A stretch of DNA of 64,000 nucleotides, taken from Bradyrhizobium sp. CB1650. Lineage in GTDB: Bacteria > Pseudomonadota > Alphaproteobacteria > Rhizobiales > Xanthobacteraceae. Below the pieces are notes generated by a model that was not told the origin of the DNA, made no database searches, and saw only the letters and a program-made list of their open reading frames with translations. Positions within the stretch are counted from its first letter, which is position 1; each line of letters opens with the position of its first letter. Of the stretch, positions 55,471 to 64,000 are shown piece by piece. Location of the stretch: contig NZ_CP121695.1 in the NCBI RefSeq assembly GCF_029761915.1, positions 5,795,501 to 5,859,500 on the forward strand. Direction: 5' to 3'. The position numbers were made by a program, and so were the translations under genes.

Positions 55471-55543
55471 AATCTGTCTCACTCGTTCAGCATAGCCGCA
55501 GCGTCGTCACACTATTCGATTGCGACGGTCGCGGCTGTAGCGG

Positions 55544-58500
55544 CTAGTGCAGAATAAAGTCCGACGCGGTAACTCCCGTTACACCCGCAATATGGATTTG
55601 CATGATATCGGTTCCCGTGCTGACCGTCTCGGGTCCATTACCTGCGTTCGCATAGACAAACGTATCGGACCCAATCGTGACGATGTCGATTGTATGCGCT
55701 GCCAGCGTCGTCGGTGCTGACGTAGCGGTTACGACCGAAACAGCCTGAGTGTGGTCGTTGAGGCCGGCGATCGCGGAGAAGTCGAACTGATCCAGGCTCG
55801 AGCCCGACACAGAGTAGTTGTAGACTGTATCGATGCCGTGCGTTGCGTCGCTGTCGGAGACGGCCTTGTATTGGAAGACGTCCTTGCCGTCGCCTCCGAC
55901 CAGCTGATCGCCCCCCAATCCGCCATAGAGCTTATCGGCCTGCGGGCCACCGAGCAGCGCGTCGCTTCCCCCGGCCCCGTTCAAGGTATCGGCGCCGTTC
56001 TGGCCAAACTCGATATCGATGCCGCTGCCACCATTTACCGTATCGCCCCCTGGCCCAACGACCCACACGCTCACATCGGTGGATGTCGCGTGATTCGCCT
56101 GGTCCGTGGCGGTGACCGTGAATGAGTAGGCCGCCGCTTGCTGGGCGATGTTGGCGCCACCCACGGACAATTCGCCAGTGTTCGCGTTTATGGAGAATAA
56201 CCCGGCATTCGTTCCGCTGAGCTGATAGTGGAATGTATCAATTTGATCTGGATCCCCGGTCGCAACGAAAGCTCCGAGATCGAGACCCGCGTTGAGCTGG
56301 GCTCCGTTGCTGGTGTTGTCGCCCGCGAGAATGCCGGTCTGGCTCAGAACAAAGTTGATCCCGGTCGGTCCTCCCTGATCGGTTTGCAGGGCATTGATCG
56401 TGAACGAAGACGACGTGCTGGCAAGACCGTGGCTGTCGACAGCATCAATCAGCAGCGTGTAGCTGCCAGCGTCGAGATTCGCGCTGTTGGCCACACTCAC
56501 GACGCCGGTAGTGGCATCGACGGCGAACAAGCTGCCACCGGTGCCGCCCGTGATGTGATAGGTGACCGAGTCGCCAGCATCGGGATCCGTCGAGTGCGCC
56601 GTCAGACCCACGGCGGTGCCGTTCGAAGCGTGAGCATTGACGGAGTTGGCGGCGTTGTCGCTGTCGACGGGCGCCGTGGGTGCTTCGTTGACGTTGTTGA
56701 CGACGACCGTAATGGTCTCGTCCGTGGTGTTGGCGCCGTCGTTCGCCGTCACCTGCACCACATAGGTGTTGTTGTGGTCAGCATCGGCCGGGCTCTCGTA
56801 GTCCTGGGCCGCCATCACCAGATGGCCGGTCGCGTCGATGCTGAACAGTGCCTGGTCGGCGCCGCCGGTGATGGTGAAGGTCGCCGGGTTGGTGCCGACC
56901 GTGTCGACGTCGGTCGAGGTCAGCGCCACGCTGAAGGCCTGGTTCTCGTTCACCGACTGAGACGCTGCCGTGGTGATCACCGGGGCGTTGTCGTTGACGT
57001 CGCCGACCGTCACCGTGATGGTCTCGTCCGTGGTGTTGGCGCCGTCGTTCGCCCTCACCTGCACCACATAGGTGTTGTTGTGGTCGGCATCGGCCGGGCT
57101 CTCATAGTCCTTGGCCGCCATCACCAGATGGCCGCTGGCATCGATGCTGAACAGTGCCTGGTCGGCGCCGCCGGCGATGGTGAAGGTCGCCGGATTAGTG
57201 CCGACCGTGTCGACGTCGGTCGAGGTCAGCGCCACGCTGAAGGCCTGGTTCTCGTTCACCGACTGAGACGCTGCCGTGGTGATCACCGGGGCGTTGTCGT
57301 TGACGTCGCCGACCGTCACCGTGATGGTCTCGTCCGTGGTGTTGGCGCCGTCGTTCGCCCTCACCTGCACCACATAGGTGTTGTTGTGGTCGGCATCGGC
57401 CGGGCTCTCATAGTCCTTGGCCGCCATCACCAGATGGCCGGTCGCGTCGATGCTGAACAGTGCCTGGTCGGCGCCGCCGGTGATGGTGAAGGTCGCCGGG
57501 TTGGTGCCGACCGTGTCGACGTCGGTCGAGGTCAGCGCCACGCTGAAGGCCTGGTTCTCGTTCACCGACTGAGACGCTGCCGTGGTGATCACCGGGGCGT
57601 TGTCGTTGACGTCGCCGACCGTCACCGTGATGGTCTCGTCCGTGGTGTTGGCGCCGTCGTTCGCCGTCACCTGCACCACATAGGTGTTGTTGTGGTCAGC
57701 ATCGGCCGGGCTCTCGTAGTCCTGGGCCGCCATCACCAGATGGCCGGTCGCGTCGATGCTGAACAGTGCCTGGTCGGCGCCGCCGGTGATGGTGAAGGTC
57801 GCCGGGTTGGTGCCGACCGTGTCGACGTCGGTCGAGGTCAGCGCCACGCTGAAGGCCTGGTTCTCGTTCACCGACTGAGACGCTGCCGTGGTGATCACCG
57901 GGGCGTTGTCGTTGACGTCGCCGACCGTCACCGTGATGGTCTCGTCCGTGGTGTTGGCGCCGTCGTTCGCCCTCACCTGCACCACATAGGTGTTGTTGTG
58001 GTCGGCATCGGCCGGGCTCTCATAGTCCTTGGCCGCCATCACCAGATGGCCGCTGGCATCGATGCTGAACAGTGCCTGGTCGGCGCCGCCGGCGATGGTG
58101 AAGGTCGCCGGATTAGTGCCGACCGTGTCGACGTCGGTCGAGGTCAGCGCCACGCTGAAGGCCTGGTTCTCGTTCACCGACTGAGACGCTGCCGTGGTGA
58201 TCACCGGGGCGTTGTCGTTGACGTCGCCGACCGTCACCGTGATGGTCTCGTCCGTGGTGTTGGCGCCGTCGTTCGCCCTCACCTGCACCACATAGGTGTT
58301 GTTGTGGTCGGCATCGGCCGGGCTCTCGTAGTCCTGGGCCGCCATCACCAGATGGCCGGTCGCGTCGATGCTGAACAGTGCCTGGTCGGCGCCGCCGGTG
58401 ATGGTGAAGGTCGCCGGGTTGGTGCCGACCGTGTCGACGTCGGTCGAGGTCAGCGCCACGCTGAAGGCCTGGTTCTCGTTCACCGACTGAGACGCTGCCG

Positions 58501-59956
58501 TGGTGATCACCGGGGCGTTGTCGTTGACGTCGCCGACCGTCACCGTGATGGTCTCGTCCGTGGTGTTGGCGCCGTCGTTCGCCCTCACCTGCACCACATA
58601 GGTGTTGTTGTGGTCGGCATCGGCCGGGCTCTCGTAGTCCTGGGCCGCCATCACCAGATGGCCGCTGGCATCGATGCTGAACAGTGCCTGGTCGGCGCCG
58701 CCGGCGATGGTGAAGGTCGCCGGATTAGTGCCGACCGTGTCGACGTCGGTCGAGGTCAGCGCCACGCTGAAGGCCTGGTTCTCGTTCACCGACTGAGACG
58801 CTGCCGTGGTGATCACCGGGGCGTTGTCGTTGACGTCGGTGACGTTGATCGTCACGTCTTGCGTCGCTTCCTTGAAGCCGTCGCTGGCGTGAACGGTGAT
58901 CTGGTAGGCGTTATCGTGATTCTTGTCGGCCGGGGCCTCGAAATCCGGCGAGGCCTTGAAGGTCACAGCACCAGTCGCGGAAATGTTGAACAGGGCGGCA
59001 TCATCGCCTGTCAACGTGTAGTGGATCGTGTCGCCGTCAGGATCATTAGCTGCGGTCTGATACACTACGTTGGCGACAGCGGTGCTTTCCTGTTCAGAGC
59101 CGGAGGTCCCTGAGGTGATCACTGGCGCGTGATTATCCGTAACGCCGTTCAGATCGCCCAGCGCCGCATTGTCGATCTGGATCTTGATGTCGGCTTTACC
59201 GTCACCAGTCGTATCGACGTACAGGAAATGCGTATTTCCGTTGCCATCGACTGTCTCTGTCCAGACGCTGTGCGCGAGTAGCGAGTTTGCTTGGCCCGCC
59301 GAGCCGTCGGTGCCATATGCGCCTCTCCAGACCAGATGATTCGGACCAGCCCCCGTCAACTGCGTCGTACCGCCGGCCCCAACCTGGGTATCCTCGAGCA
59401 CGGTAAAATCGATCTTGTCCTTGCCGTGCTCGAAGTTCTGGATGATATCCCAGCCATTCGGCGAGCTTACTGGAGCAGGCCCCCCAGCCGCGTAGGAAGA
59501 GTCGGCCGCGTTGCGGTAGAGGAAGGTGTCGATGCCGGTTCCGCCGTACAGCACGTCGCCGCCGTTGCCGCCGACGAGCGTGGTCGTGCCCGCGCCGCCA
59601 TGCAGAATGTCGGAGCCATTGTTGCCGTCGAGATAGACGTTCCCGCTGCCGGCCCACAGCACGTCTTTGCCGTTGCCGCCGAAATAGGAGTCGTCGCCGG
59701 AGGCCTTCCTGCCGTCGATCGTGTCTCCAGCATTGTTGGCATTGATTATGGTGTTGGTCGTTGTTCCCGCGCTGCCAGCTTTACCATCGACGGTGTCGTA
59801 AATCGTCTGGCTCTGATTGCCCGTGATCGTTTTGATTACGGCGCCGGGATCGACGTAGGACGCGGTTTCGGTGCCGTCGTTGTAGACGCTGATCAGAGTG
59901 CCGCCGACGTAATAGGAATAAAGTACGGTCTTGTTGCTGATATTGTTGCTGGCCAC
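55544..59956 (-). CDS. RTX protein with seven near-identical cadherin-like repeats
   Basis: 1,470 residues. It starts at GTG (GGAG 8 nt upstream); no signal peptide. An N-terminal RTX-type block (GGNGKDVLWAGSGN and similar, about 75-150) leads to seven tandem 102-residue cadherin-like repeats (about 370-1085). Each has VNDNAPVIT, ADQALFSID and DYESPADADHNNTY. Two diverged cadherin-like modules follow. RTX nonapeptides (DTVNGGSGIDIEFGQNGADTL, about 1330) and a T1SS C-terminus close the protein. Cadherin motifs DxNDNAP and DADHNN bind calcium. The layout indicates a secreted, calcium-stiffened adhesin or matrix protein, like rhizobial cadherin-domain RTX proteins. It lacks a LapG-type site and retention module, so release into the medium or matrix is likely. 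Exporter inferred to be 31555-36945. Confidence 0.9.
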   Translation of the reverse strand: MASNNISNKTVLYSYYVGGTLISVYNDGTETASYVDPGAVIKTITGNQSQTIYDTVDGKAGSAGTTTNTIINANNAGDTIDGRKASGDDSYFGGNGKDVLWAGSGNVYLDGNNGSDILHGGAGTTTLVGGNGGDVLYGGTGIDTFLYRNAADSSYAAGGPAPVSSPNGWDIIQNFEHGKDKIDFTVLEDTQVGAGGTTQLTGAGPNHLVWRGAYGTDGSAGQANSLLAHSVWTETVDGNGNTHFLYVDTTGDGKADIKIQIDNAALGDLNGVTDNHAPVITSGTSGSEQESTAVANVVYQTAANDPDGDTIHYTLTGDDAALFNISATGAVTFKASPDFEAPADKNHDNAYQITVHASDGFKEATQDVTINVTDVNDNAPVITTAASQSVNENQAFSVALTSTDVDTVGTNPATFTIAGGADQALFSIDASGHLVMAAQDYESPADADHNNTYVVQVRANDGANTTDETITVTVGDVNDNAPVITTAASQSVNENQAFSVALTSTDVDTVGTNPATFTITGGADQALFSIDATGHLVMAAQDYESPADADHNNTYVVQVRANDGANTTDETITVTVGDVNDNAPVITTAASQSVNENQAFSVALTSTDVDTVGTNPATFTIAGGADQALFSIDASGHLVMAAKDYESPADADHNNTYVVQVRANDGANTTDETITVTVGDVNDNAPVITTAASQSVNENQAFSVALTSTDVDTVGTNPATFTITGGADQALFSIDATGHLVMAAQDYESPADADHNNTYVVQVTANDGANTTDETITVTVGDVNDNAPVITTAASQSVNENQAFSVALTSTDVDTVGTNPATFTITGGADQALFSIDATGHLVMAAKDYESPADADHNNTYVVQVRANDGANTTDETITVTVGDVNDNAPVITTAASQSVNENQAFSVALTSTDVDTVGTNPATFTIAGGADQALFSIDASGHLVMAAKDYESPADADHNNTYVVQVRANDGANTTDETITVTVGDVNDNAPVITTAASQSVNENQAFSVALTSTDVDTVGTNPATFTITGGADQALFSIDATGHLVMAAQDYESPADADHNNTYVVQVTANDGANTTDETITVVVNNVNEAPTAPVDSDNAANSVNAHASNGTAVGLTAHSTDPDAGDSVTYHITGGTGGSLFAVDATTGVVSVANSANLDAGSYTLLIDAVDSHGLASTSSSFTINALQTDQGGPTGINFVLSQTGILAGDNTSNGAQLNAGLDLGAFVATGDPDQIDTFHYQLSGTNAGLFSINANTGELSVGGANIAQQAAAYSFTVTATDQANHATSTDVSVWVVGPGGDTVNGGSGIDIEFGQNGADTLNGAGGSDALLGGPQADKLYGGLGGDQLVGGDGKDVFQYKAVSDSDATHGIDTVYNYSVSGSSLDQFDFSAIAGLNDHTQAVSVVTATSAPTTLAAHTIDIVTIGSDTFVYANAGNGPETVSTGTDIMQIHIAGVTGVTASDFILH
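56700..58841. repeat. Seven tandem 306-bp repeats inside the cadherin RTX gene
   Basis: A landmark (ATGGTCTCGTCCGTGG) recurs at 56712, 57018, 57324, 57630, 57936, 58242 and 58548, exactly 306 bp apart. Units are almost identical at DNA level and differ only in a few sites. These include Ala/Thr before GGADQ, Ser/Thr before GHLV, Gln/Lys before DYES and Arg/Thr before ANDG, shuffled between units. Confidence 0.95.
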
Positions 59957-60453
59957 GTCAAAAACTCCAAAAAAGAGCCGCGTCAGGCGTCGCGGTCGCG
60001 TTCAAAAAGTCAATTCAAGTGCAAAGACGCAACTCGTTCCTCAGCCGCCGGACGCGCCGTTGCGCTGCCGGGTTGTTGACGCTGTTGCGGATTGGGGTGG
60101 CAAAGAGAGGCGAGCGACCGCGCGCGAACGCATGGCCCTCAAATCAGAGCGTCGAAATAAGCGTGACTCGCAGAGAATGCCCCCAGCCCCACAGCAATCG
60201 CTTTAACCAAATATTAGGCAAAGGCTATCGTGCGTGTTTGCATTGAGGCAATAGTAGTACCTCGAATTTGTTCGCTCAAAACGATGCGCTTCGCTCAACT
60301 TGAGCCAACGCATCGCAACGTCGCGCACTAATTCCCTATCAGACAGCATTTAAATACCTTCATGCTTCCAGCCCGACACAGCAATGCGCACCATCTCCAC
60401 GTCACCGCGATTCGGCCGCTGCGTGCGCTCGTCGGCCGCGGAGATCTCGGCGG
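59957..60453. other. Divergent intergenic region, cadherin RTX gene / AraC regulator
   Basis: About 500 bp without a supported gene. It holds an imperfect CtrA-like box (TTAA-N7-TTAG at 60203-60217) and a short palindrome GCTCAA-C-TTGAGC at 60293-60305 preceded by a direct repeat TTCGCTCAA. Both diverging promoters must be here. Confidence 0.5.
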
Positions 60454-61533
60454 TTGCGCGTCCGCATGACCAAGCCGGAGTATCTCGGCTCCTTGCCGCG
60501 GCTGTTGCTGGATGGCATTTCGATCGGCGCCGTGCTGCTCGATGCCGAATCGGGCCGGATCGCGTATGTGAACAATGCTGCGCGACGGGCTCTGGCGTAC
60601 GATGCGGAAGAGCTCCCTCAGCTCACCCTGCACAATCTACTGCATCCCGCGCACCGCGACGCGTGGTTTGCCAACTTGCGCCGCGTCGTGAATCGCACGA
60701 CCGATCCGTGCCGCTTCGACGCCCTCTACTTGGCAAAGGACGGCCGCTTCGTGCGGATGAAAACCGTGCAGTCCGGCATCACGACTGATGATGGCTCGGT
60801 CAAATGGATCGGCTGCCTGCTCGAGCAAGTGCCTGCGGCGCATGACGAGGCCACCTCGGATCTTGCGGGCGTGACGATCTGGCGGTGGAGCGTGCCCGGA
60901 CGGCCCGATGGACGGGGCGCATATCGCGTGCTCGCAGGACCGCCTCCGGCCTCCTCTGAGGCCACATTCGATATGCTGACCGCAGCCGTCCATCCCGACG
61001 ATCTCGATCAGGTGCAAGGACTGCTCAGACGAGGGCTGAGCGGGGCGGCGGGCATGCTGGCTTACCGAGAACTCGGCAGCGATGGCGATGTACGCTGGAC
61101 CCGACAGGCGGTGAACCCGGTTGGCGACAGCCAAGGACAGGTGACGCATCTGATCGGAATAGACATCGACATCACCGAGCGAAGGGAGCGCAACAGGACG
61201 TCCGAGAACATGCTGCACTTCATCCAGCATCTGCAAACCCAGTGGGACAAACCCCTTGTCATCGGCGACGTTGCCCGCCAGCACGGCGTCAGCTTACGCG
61301 CCGTACAGAAGCATTTTGCATCGCGGGGGACCTCGGTCGCCGAATTCCTGAAGCGCATCCGCTTGGTGAACGCCTACGACATGCTGGCGCAGGCCGGCTC
61401 GCGGACAACCGTGACCAAGGTCTGTGCGAAATGCGGCTTTGGCAATCTCGGCCATTTTGCCCGCGACTACCGCAGCGAGTTCGGCGAGCTGCCTTCGGAT
61501 ACCCTGCTACGGGGCAGGATGCGCCGCCCCTGA
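60454..61533 (+). CDS. PAS-domain AraC-family transcriptional regulator
   Basis: 359 residues from a TTG at 60454 (GGAG about 10 nt upstream), or 355 from the ATG at 60466. Residues about 15-130 form a PAS domain (GAVLLDAESGRIAYVNNAARRAL). Residues about 145-245 form a second, weaker PAS domain ending in the PAC-like GIDIDITERRE. The C-terminus is an AraC/XylS double helix-turn-helix (IGDVARQHGVSLRAVQKHFASRGTS and VCAKCGFGNLGHFARDYRSEFGE). PAS input suggests sensing of a small ligand, redox or light rather than a sugar. It faces away from the cadherin RTX gene across a shared promoter region and may control it. Confidence 0.88.
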   Translation: MRVRMTKPEYLGSLPRLLLDGISIGAVLLDAESGRIAYVNNAARRALAYDAEELPQLTLHNLLHPAHRDAWFANLRRVVNRTTDPCRFDALYLAKDGRFVRMKTVQSGITTDDGSVKWIGCLLEQVPAAHDEATSDLAGVTIWRWSVPGRPDGRGAYRVLAGPPPASSEATFDMLTAAVHPDDLDQVQGLLRRGLSGAAGMLAYRELGSDGDVRWTRQAVNPVGDSQGQVTHLIGIDIDITERRERNRTSENMLHFIQHLQTQWDKPLVIGDVARQHGVSLRAVQKHFASRGTSVAEFLKRIRLVNAYDMLAQAGSRTTVTKVCAKCGFGNLGHFARDYRSEFGELPSDTLLRGRMRRP

Positions 61534-61662
61534 CCTGTCGCGTGACGGCAACACACGAAAGCCAAGTGCGACCTTCCGCCGTCGCGGCAACGCCGCCGTT
61601 TGACGCTGTTGGCGATTTTTGCTCTGTTAGCGGCCGATTTCAAAATGTCTTTGGGGGCGGCG

Positions 61663-62043
61663 ATGCGCAATTTGATGGCCAAGTGTCTCACGGCGACTGT
61701 TCTTTTCGGAGCCGGACTGGCTGGCAACTCCGGCGGGGCTGTCGCCGCCGACATGGCCTTGAAGGCTTCGCCCGGCGCGGTCGGCAGTTGCTCGGAGTTC
61801 GTCTTCACCTGCGAGAACGGCAGGCAGTATCCCCTGTGTCCGATCGCCGTATCGATCGCGGGCGACGTCGTAACGGCCTCGCTGCATACCGGCCACTCAG
61901 GCGGCGTGCATGTACGCCTGGTCCCGATGGGGGTCGGATATCGCTACGCCGGTCCGGGTATCTGGGTCGACGGCTTCCGTGGCAATGCCTTGCTCAATTT
62001 CGGCAAGCACAGCCAGGTCGCTTGCACGATCGAGAATTACTGA
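61663..62043 (+). CDS. Small secreted cysteine-containing protein
   Basis: 126 residues from the ATG at 61663, chosen because it begins a normal signal peptide (MAKCLTATVLFGAGLAGN...AVAAD); the open frame upstream reaches 61600. The mature part carries four cysteines (GSCSEF, FTCENG, PLCPIA, VACTIE) that could form two disulphides, and looks β-rich. No family recognised. It lies behind the AraC gene and convergent to another small secreted protein. Confidence 0.7.
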   Translation: MRNLMAKCLTATVLFGAGLAGNSGGAVAADMALKASPGAVGSCSEFVFTCENGRQYPLCPIAVSIAGDVVTASLHTGHSGGVHVRLVPMGVGYRYAGPGIWVDGFRGNALLNFGKHSQVACTIENY

Positions 62044-62056
62044 TCGACTGGCCCTG

Positions 62057-62080
62057 GCGGCGCCTCTCGCGAGGCGCCGC
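62057..62080. terminator. Bidirectional terminator-like hairpin
   Basis: Perfect 10-bp stem (GCGGCGCCTC / GAGGCGCCGC) with a TCGC loop, between two convergent small genes. Confidence 0.7.
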
Positions 62081-62096
62081 GCGTCCGTCCCGCCCG

Positions 62097-62354
62097 CTAG
62101 CCCTTGGTGCGAACGACGACAGCCCTCGCGCGAGGGTACATGTAGGCCTTCGGACGAAGATAAACCGGGCAGTGGTCGTCCCACTGGTATTGCTGCCAAT
62201 TCCACTTCCAGCAGCCGGTCGCGATCTCGGGGTCGGGGTACCAGTCCAGCCGGTACGGTTCATCGCCAAACGGATACGTGCCGCCCTGAGCGCTGGCAGG
62301 CGATGCACACATGCAGACGGCGGCAGCAATCGCAACAAGGCATGACTTATACAT
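62097..62354 (-). CDS. Small secreted aromatic-rich protein
   Basis: 85 residues from the ATG at 62354, with GGAG 7 nt upstream; the frame is open to 62507 but a signal peptide (YKSCLVAIAAAVCMCASPASAQ) starts only here. The mature protein is about 60 residues and rich in Trp, Tyr and Pro (WYPDPEIATGCWKWNWQQYQWDDHC), with one cysteine pair. Similar short proteins occur in Bradyrhizobium genomes, without known function. Confidence 0.65.
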   Translation of the reverse strand: MYKSCLVAIAAAVCMCASPASAQGGTYPFGDEPYRLDWYPDPEIATGCWKWNWQQYQWDDHCPVYLRPKAYMYPRARAVVVRTKG

Positions 62355-62663
62355 GACTTTCTCCGAATGTGCCGGCATAGTGCCAAATCGCGACATCCTT
62401 ATCAAGTTGGGAAAACCCAAGCCATATTGGCGATCCCATTCTTGCAGTGCGCCAATGCGTCCGTAGCTACTTCTGACGATAACTGAGACCTGGACCACCA
62501 AGACCAATATCTTGAGAAGGCCCGGGCGTGTCGCACGCCCGAATGCGGACCGGATTGTTCGGACCGAACTTGCTGACGGACCTCGGCACCAATTGCGAGG
62601 GCCGCTCGGATCATTGCATCGAAGTCATTCAGTCACCCGTCCCTACGACACAAGTCTTGTTTC

Positions 62664-62978
62664 ATGAAACAAACCATCTCCCTCAATGCGAAGCTTCGGT
62701 GGCCAGACGTCAAGGACCATTACATCGTCATTTACGAGGGGCATGTGATCGGCAACGTGTATCGTTCCGGAGACAATTGGTCCTGGTCAATAAGCGTCCC
62801 GATGGCCTTGCCTGATTGGTCGGCCGGAAACGCTCCTACTCTGCGCGACGGCATCAAGGCACTCGGCAGCGCCTGGACCGGCATATTGAGTTCAACGAGC
62901 CCCGAGCGCCTGCAGCGGGCGTGGGACCTCGAGAGAGCGGCCGAGACTCGAAGCACGGATTCCGGCCCCGACAAATAA
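62664..62978 (+). CDS. Hypothetical cytoplasmic protein
   Basis: 104 residues, no signal peptide or membrane segment. The first half appears β-rich (YIVIYEGHVIGNVYRSGDNWSWSISV), the second helical (LRDGIKALGSAWTGIL). No family recognised. It is a single gene with ordinary codon use, unconnected to its neighbours as far as I can see. Confidence 0.6.
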   Translation: MKQTISLNAKLRWPDVKDHYIVIYEGHVIGNVYRSGDNWSWSISVPMALPDWSAGNAPTLRDGIKALGSAWTGILSSTSPERLQRAWDLERAAETRSTDSGPDK

Positions 62979-63108
62979 TACCGGGCTGCCGTCTGCGACC
63001 GTCTGCGCGATCGGACGAGGTCGGCGCATTGAAGTGCCAGAACCTCGGTGCCTCTCGTCAGGGTTTCGAAGACCTGCGCCGGACCGACCATGCGGAACCT
63101 CCACCATC

Positions 63109-64000
63109 TCAATAGGCGCGTGCGAAGTCACCTTCCTGTTTGATGTCGGTGAACACCGGAAAGCGTGCCTTCCACGGCGTCCCCTTGGCCGTCGTCAGAT
63201 CGTTGAGCCGCGCGAGCACGGCAAGGCCGTCCTTGCGCAGGCTCGCGGCAACTGCCGCACGGTCGGGGAAGTTCTTCAGCACGGCGTCGAGCCAGATCGT
63301 ACGGCCCGCGAGGAATCCGCCGGCGCCCGCGGCATAGGCGAAGTCGAGCACGCGCTCGAATTTCTCCGGCGCAGCACCACCTGACAACAGCACCCACGGG
63401 ATGCTTCGTTCGCGACAGATATCGCCGATCGCATCGAATTCCTTCTGCGCGGCTTTCGCCGCCGCGCCGCCGTCGCGGGCGGGCAGGCTGTTGGCCGCAA
63501 GCGGGCTCTCCAGTTTCAGAAGATCGACGCCGTATTCCGGTTTGGCAAACTCACGCACACTCTCGATGACGAGCCCGGGAAGCTTGCCGGGCGATTCCAC
63601 GTAGTCGGCGGTGTGACTGGCACTGCCGAGGAACGGATAGACCAACAGCTCCAGGACATAAGGAATGTCGTGGCGGGCACAATCCCGTCCGATCTCGCGG
63701 ACGAAGCGCTTCTGATGCTCGTTCACCGCGGGGTCCGCATCCGGCCGGTACCATGCCAGCACCTTGACGGCGTCGCCGCCCATGGCGCGGATCTTCTCCA
63801 CGTTCCAATTGGTGATCGCCCGTGACTTGCGGCCGCCGGAAGTTTCTTCGACGCGGTGCTCCTCGAGAGTCATGATGAGACCGCAGCGCGGCGGCAAGAG
63901 ATCGATCGCCGCGGGCACCGCGAAGTTCGGATCGAACAGCATCGAGCTGCAGTGCGGCGCAAGGTTCTCCACAAGGAGACGCTTCGCTGCCGTGACGTCG
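63109..64000 (-). CDS. LacD-like aldolase, 5' end outside the window
   Basis: Partial: the frame stays open to the right edge (DVTAAKRLLVENLAPHCSS), so the real start lies beyond 64000. The visible 296 residues match tagatose-1,6-bisphosphate aldolase / LacD-type class I aldolases. Evidence is the LLPPRCGLIMTLE core, GGDAVKVLAWYRPDAD, and the phosphate-binding loop in PWVLLSGGAAPEKF. The internal GTG at 63972 is not a credible start because it lies within the conserved region. It should cleave a ketose bisphosphate to dihydroxyacetone phosphate and glyceraldehyde 3-phosphate; the substrate is uncertain, and some homologues act on other sugar phosphates. Confidence 0.85.
   Translation of the reverse strand, partial: DVTAAKRLLVENLAPHCSSMLFDPNFAVPAAIDLLPPRCGLIMTLEEHRVEETSGGRKSRAITNWNVEKIRAMGGDAVKVLAWYRPDADPAVNEHQKRFVREIGRDCARHDIPYVLELLVYPFLGSASHTADYVESPGKLPGLVIESVREFAKPEYGVDLLKLESPLAANSLPARDGGAAAKAAQKEFDAIGDICRERSIPWVLLSGGAAPEKFERVLDFAYAAGAGGFLAGRTIWLDAVLKNFPDRAAVAASLRKDGLAVLARLNDLTTAKGTPWKARFPVFTDIKQEGDFARAY

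Noticed and set aside
56228-59113. 961-residue plus-strand open frame opposite the cadherin RTX gene
   Set aside because: It mirrors the 306-bp repeats of the real gene, has the low-complexity Arg/His/Val-rich composition of an antisense frame, and has no ribosome binding site.
63972-64000. GTG at 63972 as start of the LacD-like aldolase
   Set aside because: The frame continues upstream with conserved sequence, so the gene is cut by the window edge.

Overview
The window reads as a chromosomal stretch of a GC-rich alphaproteobacterium. Codon use, twin-arginine substrate-binding proteins, ROK and NarL/FixJ regulators and ExoF-like export proteins all suggest Bradyrhizobium or a close relative; this assignment is inference. 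Almost everything concerns the cell surface: an exopolysaccharide locus, a type I secretion system (T1SS), and three large repeat proteins that it probably exports.

Left part (547-21585, all minus strand, transcribed right to left): a Pel-like exopolysaccharide locus. Recognisable pelD, pelE, pelF and pelG are translationally coupled. The usual single PelA appears dispersed over three proteins. These are a GH166-type hydrolase (9775-10686), a PelA C-terminal-like protein whose deacetylase site looks degenerate (12761-14671), and a 2,267-residue secreted-type RTX protein carrying an intact-looking deacetylase domain (14782-21585). Three nucleotide-sugar genes are mixed in: a nucleotidyltransferase, an RMD-like reductase and a LegB-like 4,6-dehydratase. 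A TPR protein and an ExoF/Wza-like export protein stand where PelB and PelC would be expected. A palindrome of the form TCTGAN-N4-NTCAGA lies 150-220 bp upstream of three of the transcription units. Two NarL-type regulators (21994-22668 and 23295-24167) sit next to the locus.

Middle (24333-30545, minus strand): an ordinary carbohydrate ABC-transport operon. It runs ROK regulator, binding protein, two permeases, ATPase and SDR dehydrogenase, with a palindromic operator in front of the regulator.

Right part (31555-59956): a Lap-type adhesin system. It comprises a TolC-like outer-membrane protein, an ABC exporter with a degenerate C39 domain, an HlyD adaptor and a LapG-like periplasmic cysteine protease. 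Convergent to these lies a 5,477-residue LapA-like adhesin with a PAAG sequence that fits the LapG cleavage motif. Upstream of the adhesin are a perfect CtrA box and a small divergent secreted protein. A second RTX protein follows, with seven almost identical 102-residue cadherin-like repeats.

Right edge (60454-64000): a PAS-AraC regulator, three small proteins (two with signal peptides) and a LacD-like aldolase cut by the window end.

Working model (inference): the Pel-like machinery makes and exports a modified amino-sugar polymer. The T1SS exports an extracellular RTX deacetylase to modify it, plus two adhesins, one of them held at the surface until LapG cuts it.
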